A stretch of DNA of 64,000 nt. It comes from an uncultured Selenomonadales bacterium. Its GTDB lineage: Bacteria; Bacillota; Negativicutes; Selenomonadales; Selenomonadaceae. The notes below the pieces were generated by a model. That model was not told the origin of the DNA and searched no databases. It saw nothing but the letters and a program-made list of their open reading frames with translations. Each line of letters begins with the position of its first letter. Position 1 is the first letter of the stretch. Position numbers and translations under genes: made by a program. Where the stretch lies: the NCBI GenBank assembly GCA_900315155.1, contig OMYB01000011.1, positions 50,964 to 114,963 on the forward strand, in the 5' to 3' direction. This document shows, piece after piece, positions 1-7,002 of this stretch.

Positions 1-109
1 TGACCATGCCGTCGATACCGGCGTCGTGCACGAGCTCCTTGAGATATTCATGCACATGCGGGCCATCCGTGTAGTATTTGCGGCCATCGCCGCAGACTCC
101 ATCTTGTCC
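1..109 (-). pseudogene. GH13 alpha-glucosidase fragment (runs off left edge)
   Basis: Reading the minus strand, an open frame begins directly after a stop codon at 110-112 and runs off the left edge. It contains KYYTDGPHVHEYLKEL, which resembles the (Y/N)GPRLHEYLQEM stretch of GH13_31 oligo-1,6-glucosidases and alpha-glucosidases. No start codon or ribosome binding site precedes it and the N-terminal part of the barrel is absent, so this looks like the broken end of a gene whose remainder lies outside the window. The assignment rests on about 16 residues and is tentative. Confidence 0.4.
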
Positions 110-119
110 CTACGATAAC

Positions 120-163
120 AAAAAAAGCATGGCACGAAAACATCTTCTCGTGCCATGCTTTTA
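120..163 (-). terminator. Hairpin terminator
   Basis: Perfect 15-bp arms (123-137 and 148-162) built around GCATGGCACGA are followed on the minus strand by a run of seven T. The shape is that of a rho-independent terminator. No intact minus-strand gene lies just upstream, so it may be a leftover from a deleted gene. Confidence 0.55.
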
Positions 164-262
164 TCAAAATACGGCAAATGCTTGACGATTGTTCCCTGCC
201 CTGTGCCAATGCGCAATAACGACATGGATGATACAAACCTTGCCAAGAAGGTTCGTCATCTC

Positions 263-324
263 TTGACTTATGGTTCAATATAAGTTACGATTTAGTAAAT
301 CAAAACTTACTAAATCGTAACTTA
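263..324 (+). promoter_or_regulatory. Promoter inside a perfect 18-bp inverted repeat
   Basis: The arms TAAGTTACGATTTAGTAA (281-298) and its exact complement (307-324) flank an 8-nt loop. A -35-like TTGACT (263-268) is 17 nt from TACGAT (286-291), which falls inside the left arm. The repeat ends 15 nt before the start codon of the ATPase gene, so a protein bound to it, or a hairpin in the leader, would control that gene. It is AT-rich and lacks a T-run, so it is more like an operator than a terminator. Confidence 0.6.
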
Positions 325-339
325 CCAGAGGCGAGTGTC

Positions 340-1758
340 ATGTTCATTGGTAGACAGCGCGAACTGGCTGCTATGCAGCAGCGTTACGCGCGCAATCATT
401 TCGAGTGCGTCGTCATCTACGGCCGCCGCCGCGTAGGAAAAACCGCGCTGATTCGCGAATTTTGCCGCGAAAAGCGTACCCTCTTTTTCACCGGACTGGA
501 GACAACCGCGAAGGAGAACCTGCAGAACCTCAGTCAGAGCATCTATGAGGCCCAGGGTGGCACGGGAACCGCGCCTGTCTATGCCGATTTCTCAGCTGCA
601 CTCACTGCCATCACCGCTTTGGCGCAAAAGGAGAAGCTCGTGCTGGTCATCGATGAGTACCCGTACCTGGCCAAGGCCTACCCTGGCATCTCATCTCTGC
701 TGCAAGTTATCATGGATCACACGTGGCAGGCCATGAATCTTTTCGTCATCCTGTGCGGCTCTTCCATGAGTTTCATGGAGCGTCAGGTGCTGGGGCACAC
801 CAGTCCTCTGTTTGGCCGACGCACCGCACAGATAAAACTCCAGCCCTTCGATATTTTTGCCACGCGCGCCTTTTTTCCGTCGCTGCCGCTCAACGATGTG
901 GCCGTGCTGTACGGAGCCACGGGTGGTATTCCCTTTTACCTCGCGCAAATGGATGGCCAGTCCTCGCTTGCTGACAATCTCATCCGCATGTTTTTTGACC
1001 CGCTCGGCTACCTGTTCGAGGAGCCAGCCAACCTGCTCAAGCAGGAACTGCGCGAACCGGCAACCTACAACGCCATCCTGCAGGCCATCGCCGATGGCAG
1101 GACCAAAGTCAGCCAGATTGCGACGGCCGTAGGCATCGAGGTCAGTGCCTGCACGGGGTACCTGAAAAATCTCATGGCGCTCGGCATCGTCCAGCGTGAA
1201 ACACCACTCGGCGAAAAACAGTCCAAGCGCAGTATCTATCTGCTGCAGGACAGCCTGTTCCGCTTTTGGTACCGCTTCGTGCCGCAGCATTACTCGATGA
1301 TTCAGAACGGCATGGGCGAGGCTGTCTACCAGCGCATAGAAAAAGACCTGCCCGTCTTTATGGGACAAGTCTTTGAGCGCATCTGCCTGGACTGGCTCTG
1401 GAGGAAAAACCGTACGGGGCGGCTCCCCCTGCTATTTGAAGAAGTCGGCCGCTGGTGGGGTACCGACCCACGACAAAAGCGACAAACCGAAATCGACATT
1501 TTGGCACAAAACAGCGCACACGAGATGCTGTTCTGCGAATGCAAATGGCGCAATGAACCCCTGGACAGCGACGTGCTTGACCTGCTCATAGCCCGCAGTG
1601 AGCTCTTCCCCGCTCAGAAGAAATACTACATTCTCTTTGCCAAAAGCAGTTTCTCCGCCCGCTGCCAGCGCAAAGCGGCAACTATGGCCAATATTCGGCT
1701 CGTCACGTTTAACCAAATGATGGAAATATCCAGTCAAACTGTGAAAACTCTTGACTAA
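340..1758 (+). CDS. ATP-binding protein, ATPase_2 / DUF234 family
   Basis: The 472-residue protein begins with a STAND/AAA-like ATPase domain: Walker A GRRRVGKT at about 28-35 and Walker B VLVIDEYPYL at about 101-110. A winged-helix-like part follows, and the C-terminal DUF234 region carries E-I-D (384-386) and E-C-K (400-402), a spacing reminiscent of PD-(D/E)XK nucleases. The family is widespread in anaerobes and archaea, often in variable regions, and its cellular role is unknown; a mobile or defence-related function is only inference. The start ATG follows AGAGGCGAG. A second, truncated member lies at 19844-20923. It stands alone, downstream of a striking palindrome. Confidence 0.9.
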   Translation: MFIGRQRELAAMQQRYARNHFECVVIYGRRRVGKTALIREFCREKRTLFFTGLETTAKENLQNLSQSIYEAQGGTGTAPVYADFSAALTAITALAQKEKLVLVIDEYPYLAKAYPGISSLLQVIMDHTWQAMNLFVILCGSSMSFMERQVLGHTSPLFGRRTAQIKLQPFDIFATRAFFPSLPLNDVAVLYGATGGIPFYLAQMDGQSSLADNLIRMFFDPLGYLFEEPANLLKQELREPATYNAILQAIADGRTKVSQIATAVGIEVSACTGYLKNLMALGIVQRETPLGEKQSKRSIYLLQDSLFRFWYRFVPQHYSMIQNGMGEAVYQRIEKDLPVFMGQVFERICLDWLWRKNRTGRLPLLFEEVGRWWGTDPRQKRQTEIDILAQNSAHEMLFCECKWRNEPLDSDVLDLLIARSELFPAQKKYYILFAKSSFSARCQRKAATMANIRLVTFNQMMEISSQTVKTLD

Positions 1759-1821
1759 AGGCAAATAAGTCCAGCACCTGTGCAGTCAGACCGCTTGTGT
1801 CCCATTACAGTGATACGGCCG

Positions 1822-1850
1822 TTGAAAAATCTCAGCCGCTCTGCTATACT
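1822..1850 (+). promoter_or_regulatory. Sigma-70 promoter for nitroreductase
   Basis: TTGAAA (1822-1827) and TATACT (1845-1850) are separated by 17 nt and lie about 40 nt before the start codon, a near-consensus housekeeping promoter. Confidence 0.75.
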
Positions 1851-1888
1851 GAATACAGTCCAAACAATACGAAAAAGGAGTGTTTGCC

Positions 1889-2461
1889 ATGAGTATTCGC
1901 GAAGCATTGCAAAAGCGCCGTTCCATTTACGGACTGAAAAAAGATCTGCCCGTAGACATCGAAGCGGTCAAACGCCTTGTCACTGAGACGACGGAGCTCG
2001 TACCGGATGCGTTCAACATGCACAGCCAGCGCATCGTGCTCGCGCTCGGCGCGAAACAAGATGCGCTCTGGGATGCCATCTATGAGGCGTTCGGCGGCAA
2101 GGTCGCCCGCGAGAAGATCGACGGCTTCAAGGCAGGCGCCGGCACCGTGCTCTACTTCATCGACACCGACGTCGTGAAAGGTCTCCAGGAGAAATTCCCG
2201 CGTTACGCCGAGAACTTCCCCATCTGGGCGCAGCAGTCGAACGGCATGCTCCAGATCACCATCTGGGCCGGCCTGCGCGAGCTCGGCGTCGGCGCGAACA
2301 TCCAGCACTACAACCCCGTCATCGACGACGCCGTCAAAAAACTCTTCGACCTCCCCGAGCGCTGGCAACTCATCGCACAGATGCCCTTCGGCGGCATCGC
2401 CAAGGAACCGGAGGCAAAGGAGAAAGAAGACATCACGCAGCGTGTACTGATGGCAGAATAA
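1889..2461 (+). CDS. Nitroreductase family protein (Frm2/Hbn1-like)
   Basis: This 190-residue FMN-dependent oxidoreductase belongs to the small nitroreductase group related to yeast Frm2/Hbn1. Recognisable parts are the N-terminal RRSIYGLKKDLP, the SQRIVLALG segment that contacts flavin, and the C-terminal MPFGGIA. It probably reduces nitro or quinone compounds with NAD(P)H in the cytoplasm; the natural substrate is unknown. The ATG at 1889 is chosen because AAGGAG lies 8 nt upstream; an in-frame GTG nine bases earlier overlaps that site. It is a single-gene unit with its own promoter and terminator. A 78-bp piece of a paralogue (residues about 13-38) occurs at 4601-4678. Confidence 0.88.
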   Translation: MSIREALQKRRSIYGLKKDLPVDIEAVKRLVTETTELVPDAFNMHSQRIVLALGAKQDALWDAIYEAFGGKVAREKIDGFKAGAGTVLYFIDTDVVKGLQEKFPRYAENFPIWAQQSNGMLQITIWAGLRELGVGANIQHYNPVIDDAVKKLFDLPERWQLIAQMPFGGIAKEPEAKEKEDITQRVLMAE

Positions 2462-2469
2462 GAACGCGA

Positions 2470-2511
2470 AACGACCGGCTTGGCACCTTGGCCAGGCCGG
2501 TCGTTATTTTT
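2470..2511 (+). terminator. Rho-independent terminator after nitroreductase
   Basis: Perfect 10-bp arms AACGACCGGC and GCCGGTCGTT enclose a second small stem and are followed by ATTTTTG on the plus strand. Confidence 0.8.
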
Positions 2512-2554
2512 GTCATAGCAATTTTCATTCTATTTCGACAGCATCGATGCGCTG

Positions 2555-2660
2555 TCACATCCACGCCCATGCGATGGCGATGACGAGCGCGGGCAGGAGG
2601 TTTGCGACGCGGATGCCGAGGTTCCAGAGCAGGTTCACGCCGACGCAGAAGATGAGGAAT
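2555..2660 (-). pseudogene. DUF554 membrane protein, C-terminal fragment
   Basis: The minus strand encodes a hydrophobic tail (VGVNLLWNLGIRVANLLPAL and a few more residues, then stop) that resembles the last segment of DUF554 (YdfK-like) membrane proteins, which end in a similar LGIKKIRVANLLPAL stretch. Only about 35 residues remain and they run straight out of the GNAT fragment at 2661-2841, so an older deletion seems to have joined two unrelated genes. There is no start codon of its own. Confidence 0.45.
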
Positions 2661-2841
2661 TCCCGTGCACGGATGCAGAGATTCCTTCATCAACGAATCC
2701 GAATTTCGCGTAGAACGGCAGAAGACGATCCTTGCACGTCAGTACGATGCCCTTGCGCCCTTCTGGCCGCGCATCGGCGATCACGCGCTCGAGTAGCCGA
2801 CGTGCGCAGCCCTCGCCGCGATGTCGCTCAATACTTTCCAA
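2661..2841 (-). pseudogene. GNAT acetyltransferase, C-terminal fragment
   Basis: About 60 residues remain of a GNAT N-acetyltransferase: the acetyl-CoA loop region RHRGEGCARRLLERV and the terminal strand-helix PFYAKFGFVDEGISA. The first half of the fold is missing, and the frame passes without a break into the DUF554 tail. An ATG at 2841 exists but would give a protein without the N-terminal acetyl acceptor side of the fold, so this is almost certainly a relic. Confidence 0.55.
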
Positions 2842-3001
2842 TCGTCTTTTGTTGCATGTCGGATGTTCAAAAAAACCGCGTCCTTTCTCATTGTCACCAA
2901 CGTTTTCCGTCAGGAAATGCGTGCAAATGGATCACACGCCGGATCATCATTCCAAACGTACTCCATTCCACGCGCAATGCGTTCGACGGTTCCCCGGTCG
3001 A

Positions 3002-3154
3002 GACGCTGTCGTCGATCACACGAAAATCAATAAAGACGCCTTCCTCCGCGTCTGCGACCTGCGCCAGCTCGACGCCATCGTCACGGACAAGGAAGCCGAC
3101 GATGCCTTCGTCGCCGGGGCACGGAAACTGGGTATCGAGGTCGTGCAGGTCTGA
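3002..3154 (+). pseudogene. DeoR-family regulator, C-terminal fragment
   Basis: The plus strand reads VVDHTKINKDAFLRVCDL, then a VTDKEADDAF segment, and ends in KLGIEVVQV. This is the characteristic end of DeoR/GlpR sugar regulators (DHSKFGKxAFxxVxDL, then TD, then GVEVI). The N-terminal helix-turn-helix and most of the sensor domain are missing, and no start signal precedes the fragment. Confidence 0.6.
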
Positions 3155-3188
3155 AGCTTGCGAACGGAGTCCATTTTCCATCACATCT

Positions 3189-3677
3189 TCATAGGTAACG
3201 CCCCGTAACGCTTTCGGGACACCTTGCGATTTCTTCCGGCGTGCCGCACGCGACGATGCGGCCGCCGTCTGTACCGCCGGCGGGGCCCATGTCGATGATG
3301 TAGTCGGCGCTCCGGATGACGTCGAGGTCGTGCTCGATGACGATGACGGTCGCACCCTGCGCAAGCAGCCGGTCGAAAACGCCGACGAGCGCAGGCACGC
3401 CCGGCCGCTGCCGCAGTGCGAGCGCCGCCGGCACATAGCGAATCTCATCGACATCCGCGAGCGCCGCCTGCGTCATGCGCCGCCGCGTATACGTCGACAG
3501 CGCCTCAAGATACCGCCGCGAGCCCTCGGCATACAGCACGCCGAGCGCAAGCGACGACTTCCCAGAGCCAGACACGCCCGCGATGCCGACGATCTCATGC
3601 AACGGGATATCGAGGTCGAGATTCCGCAAGTTATGCACATGCGCCCCGCGCACCTCGATAGCTTTCGGCTGTGGCAT
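3189..3677 (-). pseudogene. UvrA-like ABC ATPase with large internal deletion
   Basis: The 162-residue frame has a good ribosome binding site (GGAGGAG) and a genuine UvrA start: [12 protein letters not shown], Walker [21 protein letters not shown], then YTRRRM and [12 protein letters not shown]. At that point it jumps in frame to the very end of a Uvr[21 protein letters not shown], then IIDMGPAGG and [13 protein letters not shown]. UvrA and its short paralogues are roughly 750-950 residues, so some 600 residues, including the second Walker A, the signature motifs and the zinc modules, are lost. It cannot act as an excinuclease subunit. The reading frame has stayed open, which points to a recent or in-frame deletion. 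Confidence 0.85.
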
Positions 3678-3864
3678 AAATAACTCCTCCTCAAACTTCG
3701 CAGGTGCATAAGCGTCTGTAAGCCTTGAAAAATCAATATTTTCAGCTATAAAAATAGCACGAGCCGTGCCCGTTTGGTATAATTAGAATGTACCAACAAA
3801 TGAAAATACTTCAACGAGGTGAGCGCGTGCAACGGCAGGCCGACAACATACCTTTGAGCGAAGT

Positions 3865-4266
3865 TTACTGCGTCCAATCTTCTATCTGCAAGCCATCAAT
3901 ACGTGCAAATTCACGGGTATTATGTGTGACCAGGATGCCATTGGCAGACTTCACTGTGGCTGCAATCAGCAGGTCATTGGCACCGATGACCTGCCCCCGC
4001 TTTTCCAGTTCTGCCCTGATGCGCCCATAGTCGGCAGTTGCCCGCGCCGTAAAAGGCTCCACAGTGAAATAGGACAGAAATTGCTGATACAACGCCATGG
4101 TCTTACCATAATCGTGGCTTTTCCTGGCGCCATATTCGATCTCTGCCAGCACCACCGCTGGTATGACAACAGCCATGGCCGGGATTTGCTGAAAGTGCTG
4201 CATCACCGCAGGATAGCGGCCATTCAGCGCGTAAATGATGATATTCGTATCCAGGTAATACTTCAT
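3865..4266 (-). CDS. vapC: PIN-domain toxin (VapC family)
   Basis: The 133-residue protein is a typical PIN-domain ribonuclease: YYLDTNIIIYAL at the N-terminus (first catalytic Asp), VVLAEIEYGARKS (Glu), GANDLLIAATV (Asp pair region) and ILVTHNTREFARI with the last acidic site nearby. VapC toxins cleave tRNA or rRNA when released from their antitoxin. Its start codon overlaps the end of the antitoxin gene by 4 bp, so the two are translationally coupled. The specific target cannot be read from sequence. Confidence 0.87.
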   Translation of the reverse strand: MKYYLDTNIIIYALNGRYPAVMQHFQQIPAMAVVIPAVVLAEIEYGARKSHDYGKTMALYQQFLSYFTVEPFTARATADYGRIRAELEKRGQVIGANDLLIAATVKSANGILVTHNTREFARIDGLQIEDWTQ

Positions 4267-4535
4267 AGTGTCACATCCTCCGGCGGCAAATCCTTCGGTT
4301 CCTCATCAAGCCCCAGGTCCTTGCCCTGACCAAAGAGAGCAAAAAAGCCCGATCCATAGGTATTCCTGGCGTCCTTCACTACATCCAGTTCCAGACTACA
4401 CGGATACTTCTGCTGAATCACCGTTTGCCGCAGGAACATATTCAGTGCCGTTGTCAAGTTCATGCCCAAAGCCTCATACACCTGCGATGCCTGTTCCTTC
4501 AAAGCCTCGTCTGTCCGAAAAGAAACCATCGTCAT
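4263..4535 (-). CDS. RelB/DinJ-family antitoxin
   Basis: About 90 residues: MTMVSFRTDEALKEQASQVY followed by GMNLTTALNMFLRQTV, the ribbon-helix-helix DNA-binding half of RelB/DinJ antitoxins, then a variable acidic C-terminus ending DLPPEDVTL that would wrap the toxin. The start at 4535 is chosen because GGAGG lies 7 nt upstream; an earlier in-frame ATG (4553) lies in that Shine-Dalgarno region. Pairing of a RelB-type antitoxin with a PIN toxin is a known mixed arrangement. It likely represses its own promoter together with the toxin. Confidence 0.82.
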   Translation of the reverse strand: MTMVSFRTDEALKEQASQVYEALGMNLTTALNMFLRQTVIQQKYPCSLELDVVKDARNTYGSGFFALFGQGKDLGLDEEPKDLPPEDVTL

Positions 4536-4555
4536 ATAACCACCTCCATACATAC

Positions 4556-4584
4556 ATTATATATCAACATACATACAATGTCTA
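4556..4584 (-). promoter_or_regulatory. Promoter with repeated ATGTATG motif, toxin-antitoxin operon
   Basis: On the minus strand TAGACA (-35, 4579-4584) and TATAAT (-10, 4556-4561) are 17 nt apart. The heptamer ATGTATG is repeated from within this promoter to just before the ribosome binding site, which fits the short direct repeats bound by ribbon-helix-helix antitoxins. Confidence 0.6.
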
Positions 4585-4600
4585 TATATAAACACAAAAG

Positions 4601-4678
4601 ATTTACGGGCTGAAAAAAGAGCTGCCCGTAGACATCGAAGCGGTCAAACGCCTTGTCACGGAAACGACGGAGCTCGCA
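4601..4678 (+). pseudogene. Nitroreductase fragment (partial second copy)
   Basis: This stretch matches the intact nitroreductase gene at 1926-2003 with only a handful of substitutions, covering YGLKKDLPVDIEAVKRLVTE. Nothing upstream or downstream of the segment matches the gene. The next ~60 bp encode an unidentified frame (QDVEISIPSEFYKRS) without a recognisable family. The differences are enough to suggest a paralogue rather than a fresh duplication. Confidence 0.7.
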
Positions 4679-4754
4679 CACAACAAACATTGGCAGGACG
4701 TAGAGATTTCCATTCCATCCGAATTTTACAAACGTTCCCATAAAAAAGAGGGGC

Positions 4755-5174
4755 TTACGCAGATACGCGTCCCATCAGCTGCAGGAAATCCGAAAACGTT
4801 TTTTCTCCTGACGTTCCCAGTCCGGATGCCACTTTGTCCTGCTCCTGCTCCCACAGCCGATGCGCCTCTTGGAAAACCGCTTCGCCTTTTTCCGTCAGCA
4901 AGAGCCTGCTGTTGCGGGTTCGTGCCGGCTTGGCATCCACCACGTATCCTTCTTTGATGAGGGGCTTGATCGTCCGTGCCAAGGTGGAACGCTCGACGCC
5001 AACAGCCTCCGCAACCTCGCATAAGGACGCTCCTTTGCAGGCATGGATTCGCCCCAAGATGATGTGTTGCACGGGGGTCACGCCGCTGGGCGCCAATGCC
5101 TCTTGATACGTTTTCATCAATTCTTCCGCAGCCCGTTTGAGCCGCAGGCAAAAACAATCTTTTTCCTGCCACAT
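4755..5174 (-). CDS. MarR-family transcriptional regulator
   Basis: The 139-residue protein has the MarR layout: helical dimer arm at the N-terminus (CLRLKRAAEELMKTYQ), winged helix-turn-helix GASLCEVAEAVGVERSTLAR with the wing ARTRNSRLLLTEKGEAVF, and a C-terminal dimer helix. It starts 4 nt beyond the stop of the upstream Fe-S protein gene, so the two form an operon and the regulator may control that gene. The start at 5174 (MWQEK) is used because longer versions would sit inside the upstream coding sequence. The inducer is unknown. Confidence 0.86.
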   Translation of the reverse strand: MWQEKDCFCLRLKRAAEELMKTYQEALAPSGVTPVQHIILGRIHACKGASLCEVAEAVGVERSTLARTIKPLIKEGYVVDAKPARTRNSRLLLTEKGEAVFQEAHRLWEQEQDKVASGLGTSGEKTFSDFLQLMGRVSA

Positions 5175-5178
5175 CGTG

Positions 5179-6132
5179 TCACGCCATCTCCTTTTCTTGT
5201 TGCTCCAAGCAGTTCCTTGCCATGCGGCGCAGCAGGTCGGTCTGGTCATCCCGCAGGTGGTTTGCCATTTTCGGGATGACCTTCCCGCGCAGTTCTTCGT
5301 CCGAAGCCACGATCATTTGTTCTGGCTTGAGGAGCTCCGTGATGTCATCGAGGCCGGGGAAATTCTCGCCCTCCGACCAATCATGCCGCCGGTTGTGCGG
5401 GCAGACGTCCTGGCAGGCATCGCAGCCGCAGATCCATTCGCCCGCCTGCGCGAACGTTGTCGGCGGGACGGGATGCCCGTCGCCGAACGTGTTCATGAAC
5501 GACACGCAGTGCAGCGGATTCATCGTATAGACATCACAGAGCGCGCCGGTCGGACAAGCCTTCCGGCAAATCGTGCATTTCGGCGAGCACGGCTTCAACT
5601 CGCTTTTTTCCTTGTAGATGACCTCCTGATCGATGAGATAACCGTCGATCTCATACCACGAGCCTTTCGGGCCGTAAAAGAAATTGTTCTGGCGGAAGAT
5701 GCCGAGCCCCGCCTGCACGGCTGCATAGCGCAAGGGAATCACGCTCCCTGCATCCTGCGCGCCGCCGGCCCAGCGGATGCCCTGCTCCGTCATCCAGTCC
5801 TCAAAGCGCTGCTTCCCGTGATTGCCCTCCGGCAGCGTTTCCTGCGAAAGCAGGAACTCTTTGGCATAACGCCCTTTCAGCGTTTCTGGGAATTTATACT
5901 TCCCGACCCATGTGATTATGACGACGGCCGCCTTCGCCCAAGGGTGTTCCTCCTCCGGATGGGCGAGCTGTTTCAGATGATCATAGACCATCGCGCTCAT
6001 CGGAATCTTTTCCTCGCGCTCGGCGATGCGGTCCTCATAGCCCGCGAGGTCCGACAGCGGGATGACGCCGCAGTCATCAAAACCGCACGCCAGCGCCGCC
6101 TCTTGAATTTGTTTACCTGTCAAAGTAGCCAT
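5179..6132 (-). CDS. Epoxyqueuosine reductase-like 4Fe-4S protein (QueG family)
   Basis: The 317-residue protein carries the double-cluster ferredoxin module of QueG-like proteins: CSPKCTICRKACP and CGCDACQDVCP, followed by a C-terminal helical repeat with NHLRDDQTDLLRR. Canonical QueG reduces epoxyqueuosine to queuosine in tRNA using cobalamin. This protein is shorter than QueG and the N-terminal half is divergent, so it may be one of the QueG paralogues of unknown substrate often annotated as epoxyqueuosine reductase in clostridia. Start MATLTGKQ at 6132 is preceded by AAGGAAG at proper distance. It is co-transcribed with the MarR regulator. Confidence 0.85.
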   Translation of the reverse strand: MATLTGKQIQEAALACGFDDCGVIPLSDLAGYEDRIAEREEKIPMSAMVYDHLKQLAHPEEEHPWAKAAVVIITWVGKYKFPETLKGRYAKEFLLSQETLPEGNHGKQRFEDWMTEQGIRWAGGAQDAGSVIPLRYAAVQAGLGIFRQNNFFYGPKGSWYEIDGYLIDQEVIYKEKSELKPCSPKCTICRKACPTGALCDVYTMNPLHCVSFMNTFGDGHPVPPTTFAQAGEWICGCDACQDVCPHNRRHDWSEGENFPGLDDITELLKPEQMIVASDEELRGKVIPKMANHLRDDQTDLLRRMARNCLEQQEKEMA

Positions 6133-6194
6133 GCGAATGCTTCCTTTCTTGCGGATGAATGTCACGAGGACGCCTGTTGATCCAGCGGTTCAAA

Positions 6195-6459
6195 GGTTCA
6201 CGACTTTCTTCTCCCGTGCTGCCTGCTTCCGCTTGCGATAGTATTTAGTGTATATACATCATTATTTGATTTTTTTACGGGACAGCTTGAAGGTTGTCCC
6301 ATTTTGTTGCATATACACTATATCAATCTCCACGATTCCTGTCAATTCTTTTTTGATCGTTTTTTTAGCATTTCTGGTGTCCTGCAACGACAAGGCGGCC
6401 TCGTACACCGCACTGGACCGTCTTGTCGTGTATTCGTAGATAACGGTGGGACCTGCTCT
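6195..6459 (-). other. Degenerate stretch with a short orphan frame
   Basis: No intact gene lies here. On the minus strand a frame without a start (about 6262-6455) encodes a basic tail, IVEIDIVYMQQNG then TFKLSRKKIK and stop, and a second tail (KRKQAAREKKVVNL, stop near 6195) ends just before the QueG-like gene. Neither is recognisable. The segment also contains a dyad TAGTGTATATAC / GCATATACACTA (about 6246-6321) around a small GGGACA hairpin. Together these look like gene ends left after deletions. Confidence 0.35.
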
Positions 6460-6594
6460 TCACGCATTCCCTTCCGCCATACCGCTCACGATGTTCGTTC
6501 CCTGCGTCCTGTCCTTCGCCAGCCGTGCCATGGCCTTTGCGACGTCCAGCGTCTTCATGGGCTTCATGTGCTTCAGCAGGCCGATGGCGTTCAT
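6460..6594 (-). pseudogene. NAD(P)-binding protein, internally deleted copy A
   Basis: The 44-residue frame starts with the same ribosome binding site and ATG context as the intact gene at 9704-10354, but after the first codons (M-N-A-I) it jumps to the C-terminal part, GLLKHMKPMKTLDVAKAMAR up to GTNIVSG, and then ends in unrelated MAEGNA. The break lies at GCCATC, a hexamer present in the parent-type gene both at codons 3-4 and in the codons for LNAIGLL, so deletion between short direct repeats explains it. The Rossmann fold is gone. Confidence 0.85.
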
Positions 6595-6642
6595 GGAGAT
6601 TCCCCCTTTGCGTGTTTATTTGGATTGGATCGTCATTTCCTG

Positions 6643-6762
6643 TCATAAATTCCTCGCTTGTACAAAAAAATCCTCGTGACGGGCTTTTTCTCCCGCTGCC
6701 TTTTGCCATGCAGAACGGCCAACGTATTCCTTTCCTGCAAGCTGAAACAAGGCATCTTCCGC
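6643..6762 (-). other. Unidentified C-terminal gene fragment
   Basis: A minus-strand frame ending at 6643 reads about 39 residues (ALFQLAGKEYVGRSAWQKAA and then KARHEDFFVQARNL). It looks protein-like but I do not recognise the family, and no start codon belongs to it because the preceding bases are an antisense copy of the TSUP permease gene end. Confidence 0.3.
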
Positions 6763-6765
6763 GCT

Positions 6766-6877
6766 GCTCGGCGACGCGCTGTTCCCGTACCTGCCGAAAA
6801 CCTGGATCCGCAAGTCCATCAACATCCTGCTGCTCGTGACCTCCCTCGATGGCATGGGCGAAGTACTGCTGAAATAA
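6766..6877 (+). pseudogene. TSUP (TauE/SafE) permease, C-terminal fragment
   Basis: The last 36 codons and the stop of a sulfite-exporter-like permease gene are repeated here: LGDALFPYLPKTWIRKSINI followed by LLVTSLDGMGEVLLK. The DNA matches 16361-16470 of the intact gene with few changes, and the similarity continues about 110 bp past the stop to include the same hairpin. The other ~210 residues are missing. Confidence 0.87.
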
Positions 6878-6950
6878 TATTTGGCTGCAACGTGCCAGCG
6901 CTTTGGATGCTCGTATCACGAGCTACGGAGTTACGATACACTACCATCAA

Positions 6951-6991
6951 AAAAAGGGAGGAACCGCACCATCGCGATTCCGTCCTTTTTG
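6951..6991 (+). terminator. Hairpin, copy 1 of a repeated terminator-like element
   Basis: GGGAGGAACCGC and GCGATTCCGTCC pair imperfectly and are followed by TTTTT. Nearly the same hairpin recurs at 11292-11336 and 16547-16587. Confidence 0.6.
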
Positions 6992-7002
6992 TCCCAAAAA
7001 TG

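Noticed and set aside
48..278. A 76-codon minus-strand frame at the left edge
   Set aside because: It runs through the hairpin terminator and overlaps the GH13 fragment in another frame; no ribosome site or family.
5137..6180. A 347-codon plus-strand frame
   Set aside because: Antisense to the QueG-like gene, whose two ferredoxin motifs fix the coding strand.
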